DNA of 64,000 bases from Crossaster papposus (Eukaryota > Echinodermata > Asteroidea > Velatida > Solasteridae), in contig JBAIAA010000317.1 of NCBI GenBank assembly GCA_037893245.1, positions 558,001 to 622,000 of the forward strand. Reading direction: 5' to 3'. Numbering within the stretch: the stretch's first letter is position 1; each line of letters begins with the position of its first letter. The notes beneath the pieces are model-generated. The model was not told the DNA's origin. It saw only the letters and a program-made list of their open reading frames with translations, and made no database searches. Below, in pieces: positions 11,281 through 23,119 of this stretch. The position numbers and the translations under genes are program-made.

Positions 11281-11428
11281 TTGAGTGGCTTTAAATTGTG
11301 AAATAGGAGAAATATTATTACGAGGTAAAATCTTTTCCATTTCAATCGGCTTCACCTCGTGAAATTGAAAAGTTCAGATTTTACCTCGCGAAAATATTCC
11401 TCCCGATTCCCTTAGCTGAGCCACTCAA
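11281..11428. mobile_element. Small hairpin MITE with TA duplication
   Basis: The ends TTGAGTGGCT and AGCCACTCAA are inverted repeats flanked by TA on both sides (11279-11280 and 11429-11430). Inside is a second inverted pair around GAGGTAAAATCT and AGATTTTACCTC. The mirror copy is at about 38511-38660, so it predates the arm duplication. Confidence 0.65.
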
Positions 11429-11454
11429 TACATGTACTCGTAGTTACCTGAGAA

Positions 11455-14400
11455 TTACAACATATTTTCATTGGAAGCAGGGCGATTTGGGAGTACATGC
11501 TCTGGCTCTGGGACAGGCTGGATTCGGTTTTGCTGAACACGAACAGCTCTGTCGCCATGTCGATCACGAGAATTAGTAAACCACTTCCCAATACATTTGT
11601 GAATGTCTTGGTCAGTGTTTGAGCGGTAATCACCGTGTCGTCGAATACTCTCTGTATTAATAAAAAATAAAAACATAAATTAAATCAATAAGGTAGCTCA
11701 ATAAAACTTTAGCAAAGGAAATCCAGTTATTTATACACCAGTGATAAGTAACACTCAAACTACTATATCAAGTATTTATTGTACATTTTTCATTGATTTG
11801 CAGAATATTGAATGATTTGGTACATTCCAACAAAATAGCTGAATTTCGAATTCAGAATTTTGTCTGACCAAATTGTACCTAAATTGTGTTGCATTATCTT
11901 GACATGCAATTGTGTTTTGTTGCAGTGGTAACAGGTTGAGGGGATAAAATTAACACGATTGATACTAGTGATACTCGTGACAAAGGAAGTGCCAAGACTT
12001 TTTATAATCAACGAACTGTTCACTCCAATGTATTCCAGCAGCGAATGAGGAAATTTACAGGGCAGCACTGCTATAAAGATAACTTACTCAAAATTACTCG
12101 GTGCAGTGCCTTCCACTCCATCAAGGAAGTTTTCCTCTTTGTACCCGTCAGCTTGAGTAGTTTGCTTAATTCGTGGGTGAAGAGCTCCTTGAGGACTTAC
12201 CCCACCACTGCCATGAGCGATTGACCCCCGACAAGGCTCAGTGAGCGGGTCTGAAACAAACAGTTTTAGACAAAGGCATTATCCAATGCTCTATGCAGCT
12301 CATTTTGCATAATAAATTACGGTATCTGAACACATCATAGTCGCTCATATTAGAGTGTTTATTCTATAGACTACACTGACACATGCTTCAAAAGATACCA
12401 GTACCGGCCCCTTTTACAAATCAATTCACCATTGGCGAGAAGCATTAGGCTAGTTAAAGCATTGCAAACTCACCAATTTTTTTGTTGCAATGGAAGACTC
12501 CTCCAAAAGCTGGTTAAGTTCTCGGAGGGATTGCAAGTCCCCACAAGGTAGAGGTGGCAGGGCTACATCATCTGCATCTTCATTATGAAGGTGGCCCTCC
12601 GATTGCTGCCGTTCGGCGATGCCTCGCAATAGGACCTCGTGGCGATCCAACTTTTCGAGCACCCGCTCGAAGAGATTAAACAATCTTGCACCTTGAAGGT
12701 ACTAATCTTATTCAGTATGATTAAACATACATATACTACATTTTATTGGCTGTATTTAATGAAATAAAATTTTTAAAAACCAACAAAAAAACAACATACA
12801 GATTTGTACATAATTAGGACACACACATGTACACAATCCTATTCTCTTGACAGGAATGGGGGGGGGGGGGGGGGCAATACTTTGAGATTAACGGTGCTTT
12901 GAGTTTTTAAAATTGTACCATATGCAATTTAGTAGCCGGATTTACATGCCCAGATGTTGGTAACATGATCCTTGTAGTTTTAAATCATGGGAGGAATGCC
13001 AAAAAGTAAATAAGATTATGATTTTGTTGTCCTATTACATTGTACATGTACTTACTGACTGCATCATTGCGTGGAATATGTCGGCTATCAGCCGAGCTGG
13101 GCGTGGACGGCACTGGCAGGGTACGATTTGCAGGGGTGGTTTGTGGCAAGATACCCACTGGCCTCCGCTCAAACAATGTGTTTCCTGAAGTAAAGGAAAA
13201 AATGCACAATGAAATTACAAAATGAGGTGAACAATTAGTCATTAAGAATGATTTAAATATGATTTTACACACCCTCTAGGGAGTGTAGGTCTCTTACCTC
13301 TAAAGGAGCGGGCAGTTGGTGGTGCTGGTAAAACTGCAACGCCTTCTGCTTCACGACTCCCAGAGGAAGGCTCCACAGCAGCCCTTGATGAAGTTTCGGG
13401 ACTGCTGGCATTACTTTCATGCCCGGCATCGTCACAATCAGATTGTGAAAACATGAAGCGTCGAGGTACTCTAGAACCAATTTAAAAAGTCATTTTGAAA
13501 TTTCAGAATTGATATGTGCTTGCAACGTCAATACATAGTTTTTGGCTAATACTGCAATGCCTTGTTCTGCAATGTTCACGCCAAATACAAGTACTTATTT
13601 GGTACCAGAAACCAGGACATGGGACACTGCCAATTAATTCTGAGATCACCCAAAACATTGACTTCATTGAGTACTTTTCTCAAGTTATTCCTAACTTATT
13701 TTATAGAGAGGATCTCTGCAACAAAGATCGAACAGAGAAGATCCATCCCTATTATTTTTAACTAACACCAAATATAATTTTAAAACATGATGCTAAAGAT
13801 GGACCGATCAAACAAGAGATCAATACCAGGTGGAGTTGCTCATTCTACACAAAATCAAAAAACTGAACTCACTTTTTCATTATCTTTGGAGGGAGAGACT
13901 CTTCCCCATCGCTCTCGGGGTTTAATGTGTCTAAGAGCTTGTCGCAGCGCCAATTCGCTCCATCCCATAACTCTGAAAAATAATAAAGATGACATAAACT
14001 GTTGCTGAACCTACAGAGCACAAGTTCTAAAGGCTTCCAGTGGGCAATAACAAATTTCCACCTTGATGTAGGTTTTTTTTTCAACTATTATTCCCTTTGG
14101 ATTTGACCTACTTCAATAAATCAAGTCAAGACACGCATACTTGTGTACACATCAAACGCATGTATAACCGAGTACTTTTGAGTCTGCATATATACATGAC
14201 GAAGCAAGAGAAATACCTCCTTCATGGATGTCAATTATGATAGATGTAAAGTATAAAGGTTGTATTACAAGCACCATGTTGACAGAAGTCATCTTGTTCA
14301 TTCTTAAAACTGGTGCTTTAACAAGATTACCACAAAGCATTTAGATTGACACTGGCCCACACATCATGCCTGGGGCACTTTCTGCCATAATTACCCCCCC

Positions 14401-14756
14401 CCCCCCCCCCCCCCCCGCAATGGACTTGCAATGTTTAGCTCCTCAATTCGAAGACTAGTCCAACAATCAATATCACTTGACAAGGACTAGGGACTACACG
14501 TTTTATCCCTGTCAACTCAACAATAAATAATTAAACAAATATCACTTACCTGTTCTATACCACTCTCTCTTTATGGGAAAAGATTTCCATGAATCTGTTG
14601 GCGGCTCGCCACGCTTTGCAGCTCTCACAATCCTTGAAAGGGGTACAAAAAGCACCGGTGTCCCTCTGTGTCACGCCAGTTTTCCGGGAGGACCTCTATT
14701 GAGCATTCACCACCAATTTCTTTCTCGAATTCCACAACGATGTAAATAGAGGCCAT
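11455..14756 (-). pseudogene. DUF4806-like transposon gene, left-arm copy, seven exons
   Basis: Minus-strand exons with GT-AG borders: 14756-14550, 13972-13873, 13470-13298, 13184-13056, 12691-12474, 12250-12088, and 11651 to the stop at 11455. The undamaged gene would encode about 399 residues. The N-terminus (MASIYIVVEFEKEIGG, later PPTDSW) and the C-terminal block (GDLQSLRELNQLLEES, HELSKLLNLTG) resemble DUF4806 proteins as I remember them. Two lesions are clear. Exon 1 lacks 13 nt present in the right arm, a frameshift. Codon 18 of exon 6 is TAA (12197-12199), shared with the right arm. The exon-5 acceptor also lost six bases, leaving a weaker polypyrimidine tract. It lies just downstream of the transposase remnant in the same orientation. 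Confidence 0.6.
12856..12874. repeat. Poly(G) tract
   Basis: A run of about 19 G in an intron of the arm gene. The mirror run (C, about 37050-37075) is longer. Confidence 0.9.
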
Positions 14757-15390
14757 GGTTTTTACTTGGACAAAAATAAATTAACAATTACATGCATGTT
14801 GTATTACAATTAAAGTGTTTTGAAAGCTGACCTGATGCCGCAGGAGCTTTCAACTCACATCAAGATATATGGCACGACATTTTTACGACATTTTTAAAAA
14901 CATTTTAGCTACTGTCTTACCGAGCAGCTCAAGATGTCGATTTTTATCATGCTACAGATGTCGATTTGTATCATGGTACATGTACCGTACCGGTACATGT
15001 ACCTCGGTTATATTGCCAATGTGATGTCCCCATAAGTTTGTCGTAGAAACTGACCAAATTCTCAAATGGTGAACAATTGAAGCTCCATTCTATGAACAAA
15101 AGAAGATTTACGGTCTTGACTAACGGGGCATATTTCACATTTGAAAAAAATGTGAATGGTTCCGGTTGCTCCATTTGCAGGATACCTTGAACCGCGTACA
15201 CCTTTGGGGCACCCTGAACACATTTAACACCCCCCACATGAATTATTAGTTTTCCTGACATGTTACTCCCTTTTATTAAAAAATGAGAACCTAAACTAGT
15301 GATTAGTTCACAAAAACAATACTGTACATAACATGGCACAGCATATGAAGCACAGGTACTGACGAAACCCACTGAATTAACATGTCCACT
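14757..15390 (-). other. Spacer between the transposase remnant and the DUF4806-like gene
   Basis: It holds a poly(C)-free AT-rich stretch and a short palindrome around GGTACATGTACC. A 133-codon open frame on the minus strand (14971-15372) is exactly conserved in the other arm. The arms are so similar that this does not show it is coding, and it resembles nothing I know. Confidence 0.4.
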
Positions 15391-16324
15391 TCAACAAAAT
15401 TGATGGAGAAGGGGTACTAGTATAAATGATTCTTTATATGGAATCCTGAAGAACTTTGACACAATTCCAGACACTTTCTGTGCTCTTAGAGTATCAGAAA
15501 GCCGATTAACTTTGAAAATACCAAGATCAGAGGATTTTAATGGAAGTAGAAAGAAATCCCTAACCACCATAAATGGCTCAAACATAACCAGTGGTTCAGT
15601 TGGCACTTTTGCTTTTGGATCTCTAATGATATTCCTGATCAACCCATAATGGGAACCTATTTGAACACAGTTATCACCATCCTGTGCGGAAAAGAAGAAA
15701 CTATTAAGCCACATACTCCGAAACTGGGAAAATTTCCTGTACTGAAGAAGAAGTGGACCAGCTTCATGCTCTTGGTTTAAAAGAATGCCCTCTCAAACTT
15801 TTTTCTGAACACCTGATTTCATTTCTGATAGTCTGCGAATTACCTGGGAAAGAGTTCTATTAGGCTTACGTACAATCCTTTTCAATCTTCCGAGAACATT
15901 TTCAAATGGGAAGGCAGAATATGCATCAAGTGGACCAAATTGTTTTGCATCAGATGCTACATGAACAAGTCCATGCACATTATAGACAACCATGTCCCTT
16001 CCGTACAAGCTTGGCCAATCTTTAACAAAAAGCCGAAGCAGATCACCAGCATATTCACAATATGTAGCTAGATGAAATGAACTTGACAGACAAAATATGG
16101 CAACAAACATGAGTAGGAAATGGCTGTAAAAGGAATCCGACAGCTTTCCTTTAAGAACCACAGCTCCACTGTAAAGAATAAATTGTCGCAATTCAGTGGC
16201 TTTCCACCTTTCAAATTCTTCAAGGGATCTACACTTTCTTGGAAATTCACGTGGTACATAGCGGTGATAAGAAACAAGAGATGCAGAAATTTGTTGACGA
16301 GTATTTACACTAATTCGGCATCTA
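15391..16324 (-). pseudogene. C-terminal part of a DNA transposase, left-arm copy
   Basis: The frame enters from the inner border of the arm, so the N-terminal part with most catalytic residues is missing. Visible blocks are PREFPRKCRSLEEFERWKAT, YNVHGLVHVASDAKQFGPLD, FPFENVLGRLKRIVRKPN, and after the stop DNCVQIGSHYGLIRNII and ILVPLLH. These match the C-terminal half of multicopy animal proteins annotated as transposase-domain-containing. A CACTA/EnSpm-like origin is my best guess. One in-frame TGA (15793-15795) interrupts the frame; downstream homology continues in the same frame to the stop at 15391. The same TGA is in the right arm. Confidence 0.6.
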
Positions 16325-16600
16325 TTATATATCGTCACAGTCGTCAAGACTAACGCTGTATTATGTCCCTTCTAATACGGTTTACTCCACCCTTCGAAGA
16401 AAATGGAATATTCCTTCATTGTTAAAATGCAAATAAGCAGGTCCCGTATACCTGTATATAACCGCCCCGTGCTCATTCAAGTGTGTCTTTGTTTTTTGTG
16501 GTTAGGTTAACTTAGTTCGTTTTACCCTTACTTCTTCACTACGTGGATATATCTACAGTGGATTATATACTTACCGTGGATTTAACGTTTCTTCGTCGCC

Positions 16601-17083
16601 ATGTCTTCCAAGAAATCGGCTACCAGAAGAACAATTCCAGCAGCGCTGGGCGCTCCTCCGCCGTCTACCGAGACTGTAGTTACAGAGAGCTCGCTGGTCC
16701 CGACCTCACCATGGGTCGGACCCCCCGATAGAAGCGAGCGGGAACCAGGGTCACCTTGCCCAATTCCCTATACTTTGACGACAGAGCCGGTTTCCCCGGC
16801 TCTCCCTCGTCGAGTACAGCATTCCGCTTTTCGCGGCACGGGCCACACCTCACCAAGGGTTGGTCGGCACATGCCGTCGGCATCACCCATGCCCGGCTTC
16901 ATGCTCAATTCGCCGTGGGATGGACGCCATTTTCCACAGCAGCCTTTTGTCTACAACCCACTATTCATGGGTCAACAATGGGCACCACACCTGGCTGCAC
17001 AACAAAGCCAGGCACAAGTTGAACGTCAACAAGTTGAACAAGTGGTATTGCCGAACGCAACACGTGATTGTGGGCCTCTTTAA
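16601..17083 (+). pseudogene. DIRS-like Gag N-terminus, left copy (truncated)
   Basis: It begins MSSKKSATRRTIPAALG and is rich in Pro, Ser and Thr. It is identical at nearly all positions to the minus-strand copy until residue 141 (QSQAQV). After that it runs into loop sequence in a wrong frame and stops, so its C-terminus is not genuine. See the partner copy for the family assignment. Confidence 0.5.
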
Positions 17084-17849
17084 GGCGGTCGTCTTGAGTG
17101 ACTAAAGATGACTTTATCACTTTAAAAGCAGACTTCACCTGAGGCGGCAACTCTGGTGCACGAAACAGGGGTTCCTGTGTTGCGGGAACAAGATGAGGTT
17201 GTAGTTCCTCCTTAGCGTCTTCGTACGATAATTTGTTTGTACGAATATCTTTTCACCAAGATACTACTTTATCAGACAGCGCTGAGCCAGACTCCTTGAC
17301 ATGAGGATTGCGGAAAATACCACCGTCTGAAGAAATCACGGATGGTACGTCATCGGCCACGGATTCGTCGGCGACTTCGCTACGCCCCTGGCTATTCACA
17401 TTCCCGAGCTGAGGGTTCACGAAGACAGGCACTTGTGCCTGGCTTTGTTGTGCAGCCAGGTGTGGTGCCCATTGTTGACCCATGAATAGTGGGTTGTAGA
17501 CAAAAGGCTGCTGTGGAAAATGGCGTCCATCCCACGGCGAATTGAGCATGAAGCCGGGCATGGGTGATGCCGACGGCATGTGCCGACCAACCCTTGGTGA
17601 GATGTGGCCCGTGCCGCGAAAAGCGGAATGCTGTACTCGACGAGGGAGAGCCGGGGAAACCGGCTCTGTCGTCAAAGTATAGGGAATTGGGCAAGGTGAC
17701 CCTGGTTCCCGCTCGCTTCTATCGGGGGGTCCGACCCATGGTGAGGTCGGGCCCAGCGAGCTCTCCGTAACTACAGTCTCGGTAGACGGCGGAGGAGCGC
17801 CCAGCGCTGCTGGAATTGTTCTTCTGGTAGCCGATTTCTTGGAAGACAT
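17020..17849 (-). pseudogene. DIRS-like Gag gene, right copy
   Basis: The frame starts at 17849 with MSSKKSATRRT and stays open to 17253, ending ALSDKVVSW before a stop. In the same or an adjacent frame the protein continues through the loop as KDIRTNKLSYEDAKEEL and later VTQDDRLKEAHNHVL and IPLVQLVD. The pattern 'D.RL......L......PL..L.D' is what I know from the ORF1/Gag-like proteins of DIRS-type tyrosine-recombinase retrotransposons. RT, RNase H and recombinase are absent here. It is a broken fragment. Other DIRS remnants lie at 51985-52620 and 53563-53880. Confidence 0.45.
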
Positions 17850-18128
17850 GGCGACGAAGAAACGTTAAATCCACGGTAAGTATATAATCCACTGTAGATA
17901 TATCCACGTAGTGAAGAAGTAAGGGTAAAACGAACTAAGTTAACCGAACCACAAAAAACAAAGACACACTTGAATGAGCACGGGGCGGTTATATACAGGT
18001 ATACGGGACCTGCTTATTTGCATTTTAACAATGAAGGAATATTCCATTTTCTTCGAAGGGTGGAGTAAACCGTATTACAAGGGACATAATACAGCGTTAG
18101 TCTTGACGACTGTGACGATATATAATAG

Positions 18129-19635
18129 ACAAGTCAAAGGTAAAATGCTCTGAGAGCATAATAAAAGGGCCAACGGGTTTCCAGCTAAAGTAAAATGCTG
18201 TCTCAGCACTGCACTCGCGTCAAAAAGGAAGTGGACAAGAGAATGCCAACGGGTTTTACCTCTTACCCCCCCCAACAAGCGCAGACCGAGCGAAAGGTCA
18301 GCAGGTGTGGGCCACTAGTTCGGTGTGGGCGGGTCGAAACCGCTGCCCTCCCACCTCGCCCCCTCCTCCCATAGCAGCATGGACTCACAATCGGGTAGTC
18401 TAAAGCACCGACTCAATGAGCCAATGAGAGAGAGACACACGCATTGGAGGGGAAAGCGCTGCACTCTCTGCGAGAGAGAGAAGGCCGCAACGCAAGAGAG
18501 TGGGAAGGTGATCACCGGCTATGTAACGCGGTCGGTGGTCACGTAGCTGAATAACTGGCACGAAATGGACGGCGCGTAAACAATAACTCGTGCTCGCGCG
18601 ATAGGGCGGATGAGCACGAGCTTATAAATAAGCTTATAATGGGCTTATTAACGGATAATCTCGACGCGCGCTGTGGGCCCACGGTGAAGTTCACTTCTTA
18701 CCCGCTCTGTGCGCGCTGTGTATCAAGTAGTAAGTATGCTGCTGTTGGCGCTCACATGTTTCCGTGCAAAAGTTGTTGAGTATTGAAGCAAGGTGACATC
18801 AGTTTTTTTGGAATCCGGCACACGTGTCGGATGAATTAGAGAAAGCGTGCGTTCGCTGTGTATTTGCGAGCGTTTGTGAGACAAATGCGCGCAAGGCACA
18901 GCTACATACGGTGGTCTAAAGGCGGATAAAGAAGGCGGTGCTAAGTAGAATTGTCATTGTCAACTGACGTGATGACCTGTTGCAGTGTATGAAGTGCAAC
19001 CATATGCAGGCACAGGCGCTCATGCATTAGGTGTAGCTGACAGATGCTGAAAGTACGCCGGCGCAGATGTGCATGCAAAGCGGAGCGAAGGCTGTCAAGT
19101 GTCTTGGGCTAGCTGGAGGGTGTAGGTTAGAATTATGGGCGTAGCTAGTATGCGCCAGAGTAGAAGAGCGTGCATAGCGGCACCTAGGACCTCTCAGACA
19201 GTGTCGTCAGTGCAGGAGAGCGCGCAGCGTATATCGAACATTGGTGATAGTACTCTTTATAGCAACGCAAAACCAAAATTGAACTCCATCCAAGCCGTAA
19301 TGGCTATCTTACGATGACCCACCAGCATTAGTGTATGCAAATAAATGCAGTGATTACGGTACGGTGCTAACCAGTTAACATCTACTGCTCGGTGGGAGGG
19401 CAACGGTTTCGACCCGCCCACACCGAACTAGTGGCCCACACCTGCTGACTTTTCGCTCGGTCTGCGCTTGTTGGGGGGGGGGGGGGGGGGGGGGGGGGTA
19501 AGAGGTAAAACCCGTTGGCATTCTCTTGTCCACTTCCTTTTTGACGCGAGTGCAGTGCTGAGACAGCATTTTACTTTAGCTGGAAACCCGTTGGCCCTTT
19601 TATTATGCTCTCAGAGCATTTTACCGTTGACTTGT
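18129..19635. mobile_element. Foldback element with 230-bp inverted repeats
   Basis: The left repeat 18129-18355 and right repeat 19391-19635 are inverted copies starting ACAAGTCAA(A/C)GGTAAAATG. They differ mainly in the length of a homopolymer (about 9 C near 18267, about 25 G near 19475). The 1-kb interior is GC- and CpG-rich with no recognised gene. It abuts the preceding palindrome directly. Confidence 0.7.
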
Positions 19636-19645
19636 TCACTTCCTT

Positions 19646-19990
19646 TTATTTAGTAGCTTGTGTTTGAACAGTAAGAAGTTTGCATGCGCGCTTTAGGCTC
19701 GGGATCATCGGGTGCAGTCCCTCACCCAATCGCTCGACTAACTCCCCATCTGGCGTCCGGGTTTTTTTGTTTATAGTCGAGCGAGCGCCTTCCCCCGACC
19801 GATTGCCCAGATGTGGAGTTTTTTGTGTACTCGCCGGCAGCAGCGCTTTGACGCCCGTGTGCGCCCACCACTGCGCATCCTCTTTGAAGAGGCGGGCGAT
19901 ACGCCGCTTGTGCGTGCGCAGTCGGCGCATTTTCTCGTATGCCGCGTAGAGGCGCGCGCAAATGTCCTCGGAGAGGAAGACTTGACCCAA
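19646..19990 (-). CDS. Hypothetical charged protein fragment
   Basis: This is an open frame of 114 codons. The segment SEDICARLYAAYEKMRRLRT, then HKRRIARLFKEDAQWW, is strongly charged and helical in character, more protein-like than the surrounding frames. I do not recognise it. It lies downstream, on the same strand, of the basic open frame at 20778-22012 and could be a later exon of the same transposon-borne gene. Confidence 0.3.
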   Translation of the reverse strand: MGQVFLSEDICARLYAAYEKMRRLRTHKRRIARLFKEDAQWWAHTGVKALLPASTQKTPHLGNRSGEGARSTINKKTRTPDGELVERLGEGLHPMIPSLKRACKLLTVQTQATK

Positions 19991-20777
19991 GTCGGACTTA
20001 CCATGGAGTTAAGACTACCAATTTGCTTTCGTCAATCCGGCCGAATAGTTATGTGCTTTGTTGGCCTTAGAAAAAAGGCGCCGTCATCTGGTTGTCGTTC
20101 CGCTATCGGCATCAACGCGATGTCATCATGTCAGTGCAGTAAATCCGACTTGACGGATCGGCCAATCAAACCCCCCGCGGTGATATGTAGTTATTCATAA
20201 ATTATTTGCATACGCATCACATGGTTATCGCGCGATGTATGCCAAATAAGTCCGCCAATCGGTACGGACTCGCTAGACCGCTAACGGACTATGGAGGAAT
20301 GGTAGGCAGTACTGTCACTAGATGCCTTTTTCAAATTAAATAACTGCGTCCATACTTCGTTTATTTAGTTAGAGTATGGTATAGTGCAAACTTAACAGGC
20401 GGACAATGTACACGATAGCAAGACTATTAAACCGTTTGTACATTTACACATAATGTACACTATGCACATGTGTATGTACATTGTACATCACAATGTCCAC
20501 GTATGTCCGTCACACAACTGGGTCAAAGTTCATATTATTACAGATATATGCTAATTTATACAATTCTGCAATTTGATTGGCCGCTACCGTTTTCGGTAGA
20601 TGAGCCCATAGGTTGTGTACAAACGTGTGGCACATCCGTCAAGTCGGGATTTCTGAACCACACATGAGCATGGGTGGCGCATGAGGGCGCGCTACTGATA
20701 AGCGTGGACGTGACGCGAGGCGCACAGTGTGGATGACCATGAGCAATGTTACCACATAATCCCGACTTGGATCAAGT
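19991..20777. other. No gene recognised
   Basis: Mixed composition with TACATGTA-type palindromes near 20440-20490. No exon or element boundaries could be assigned. Confidence 0.3.
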
Positions 20778-22012
20778 CTACTCGGAGGGCAGCTGGCTGC
20801 ACTTGCCGGTGTGGAAGGTAATTCTGTCCCCCGGTAAAATTGTCCGGGGGGACAGAATTACCTAGGTAAAATTGTCCCCCTGGAGACGTTAATTCCGTCC
20901 CCCTCCAGTTTATTCTGTCCCCTCTCTAGGTAATTGTGTCCCCCAATATTCCACACATAAGCGGTTATTTTGATGTTATTTCAATGAAAAGCCCACATGG
21001 TATTTATTATTTGGACTTCTCTTTCCTTCATCGATTTATCAAAACAAAAATACAAATACAAATAACTTTATTAATTAAATCAACCGATCTACGTTTCTGC
21101 GCGAAAGGAAAAATGGCAGTAATCAGTATTTTTAGACTTCTTGCACGCGTACAGATTCTAGATACCCAGCACGAAATAAGGCAGCACTTTTGACCACCTG
21201 TAATTTGTAGAACTCTACACATCCTACAGTCTGCCACAAATAATGCACCACGGAGGGGTGAACCTGTACTACACTGGTTGTTGCGTCTAGTGGGTGCTAG
21301 ACTTGTGACGTTGCACGGGACAAATTTACCAGGGGGACACGTTTAACGTTGGACGGGGAGACAGAATTACCTGGAGGGGGACATAAATACCTAGGTAAAT
21401 GTGTCCCCCCGGACAGATTTACCGGGTCACGGCCTGGTAAGTCTGTCCGGGGGGACACATTTACCAGGGGGGACAGAATTACCTTTCACACCGGCACACT
21501 TCTGTTTGTGCGGCAGTGAGGTGCCCTTGTACTGCGGCGGGCTGTTGTTGCAGAGTGTCAGCTTACTCTCTCGCTTGGTGATGGTGAGCGGCGCCGGCGC
21601 ATGGAACTTGGGGCGTCGCTTTCGATGCGGAATGCGCGCCATGCGGTCGCGACGCGCGTCCAGCCATATGTGCATGAACTGCGTGTAGATCGAGCAGCTG
21701 CACGTGCTGGGCCGGACGCGTGTCGTCGCGTGGCTGCGCGGAGTGACTGCGCTGACGCCGATTGATCTTATGCGCCCTATCGCGCGAGCACGAGTGCGCC
21801 CGCGCGCGATGCGCCGCCTGCGGCCCGGTGTTGTCGCCGCAGGGCGACTTGGGCATGTGCGCTTGTATCTCGTGCGCGTCGCTAGTGTACTGCGACTGGC
21901 TGCTGTCGACGAGTGGCAGCTCACTCTCCCGCGCCCCGTAGGGTTTGCGACGCAGTCGGCGGCTCGGCGAAGCCTTGGGTGGCCGTCGCTTGTCGGCCGC
22001 ACTGCGCGCCAT
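20778..22012 (-). CDS. Hypothetical basic protein, interrupted by a foldback insertion
   Basis: An ATG at 22012-22010 opens a frame starting MARSAADKRRPPKASPSRR, preceded by a splice-acceptor-like TTTTTTTGCAG at about 22055. A second frame (22002 leftwards) stays open to the foldback element at 20804-21496. If that insertion and one copy of its CACT duplication are removed, this second frame continues as HKQKCSQLPSE and stops at 20778. Which of the two overlapping frames is used is unclear. Both are very rich in Arg, Ser and His because the DNA is GC-rich. I recognise no domain. Confidence 0.3.
20804..21496. mobile_element. Foldback element built of GTCCCCC modules, CACT duplication
   Basis: The ends TGCCGGTGTGGAAGG and CCTTTCACACCGGCA are inverted repeats. 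CACT lies immediately outside on both sides (20800-20803 and 21497-21500), a 4-bp target-site duplication. Both ends are made of repeated modules such as GGTAATTCTGTCCCCC in both orientations. The interior is unremarkable. Confidence 0.75.
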
Positions 22013-22216
22013 TATTTTGTTTAGTTTTGTGTTTTGTTTGAGCGAAGGAAACCTGCAAAAAAACACAATGTAAGTTTGCCGATGTGCGAACAAACAGCAA
22101 ACGGTTGTTGAGTATAGATGCAAGTTGACACCTCGGTACACGTTGTTCCCACACAGAACAGAACCACCCGTTACAGTTAGTCGAGCCACTAACCTACCCG
22201 ACTCTAAATAAACCAA

Positions 22217-22974
22217 TCAGCCTACTTTGCCGTCAGACCTACGGTGTTGCGTCTTGCCACAGACCTACGGGCTACTAGTATGTATATACTATATAGTACT
22301 GTACACCATTACATTGTTCTCCGTATACCCATTAGCTCCTACCCTGTGAGGAGATAGCACTAGTCAATAGCAGCTGCTACTTCGTTGTTTCTGTCTTAAT
22401 TGTCTAAATTGGTCACTTTTGAAGCCAAAATACGTTTTAGCTTTGTTATTTCGGGTGTTTTGTAACCTCCCCCCCACCCCCCTCCTGCGAGTCGGCGTCG
22501 TCGTTGTCATCGGCGAACGTCTGCGATTGTGATGATATTGCCCAGCGTCAAGTTGCCGTTGTGCTTCACTACAAAGGGCACACTGTGACTGCTGCAAAAA
22601 AGCGAAATAGTTTGACAATTTTCAGCAGGAAATGAAACAAAATTGCGGCAGAATCAAGAAAGTTAGACAGAAACACAGAATTGACCGAAATTGCCGATAA
22701 TTGGAAGCGATTCAGACAGCGAAAATTATTACCAGAGCTGAAATTTGTGGTTGTGTGCGCAAGCGTTTTGGCGGCATTTGCGCAGCGCACACTTGCAAAC
22801 AACGCCGCACAATTGCGCAGTACATGCGCACTGACACTAGCAAATGCTAAAACGCCCGAAACTCACAAAAACGCAAGAAATATCACACATTCTTGCACCG
22901 AGTTTCACTTAGGAATGCATTCATTCACATATGCTTTTAGTGCCGTTTTCGTCGAACTGGGGAAATTCACATGT
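22217..22974. other. No gene recognised
   Basis: Contains a C-rich stretch near 22469-22488 and a CpG-rich stretch near 22755-22830. No coding or RNA feature was recognised. Confidence 0.3.
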
Positions 22975-23119
22975 CAGATGGTCAGATTCGTATGACAACC
23001 CCCTCTGAGAAGTCGAAAATCAAAATTCTGTCCCAATAGAACTCATGCCCTTGATCTCCTGATCATTTTCGTTATATGGGTTCTTTTCGATTCCGTGGAG
23101 CGATCGCGAGTTATTCCAG
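22975..23119 (+). repeat. First part of a direct repeat, interrupted copy
   Basis: GTCAGATGGTCAGATTCGTA onward matches 29908-30048. The match resumes after the inserted element at about 27045 and runs to about 27172, matching 30049-30178. The uninterrupted copy at 29908-30178 therefore serves as an approximate empty site. Confidence 0.75.

Larger units (their letters stand above)
9116..16324 (-). repeat. Left arm of the giant inverted repeat
   Basis: Its reverse complement matches 30179-41905, with extra insertions in the right arm. Mirror-image predicted peptides in the two arms differ at only 0-2 residues per 60-130. The outer end is CCATATGGGTGCGATCTGGG, and the inner end is GGCATCTA, next to the palindrome beginning at 16321. 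The arm contains a decayed two-gene transposon unit read on the minus strand, plus minisatellites and MITEs. It lacks the later insertions of the right arm and so gives their empty sites. Confidence 0.9.
16321..18129. mobile_element. Palindromic element with two head-to-head DIRS-like Gag genes
   Basis: The 699-bp left arm 16321-17019 is repeated in inverted orientation as 17431-18129, also 699 bp, around a 411-bp loop. I noted only a few substitutions. The ends read TCTATTATATATCG inward. Each arm carries a TATA-like stretch (GTATATAACC near 16450) and the start of the same Gag-like frame. The loop contains sequence downstream of the right-hand frame only. The left border joins the inner end of the giant arm, and the right border joins the next foldback element. 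Confidence 0.8.
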
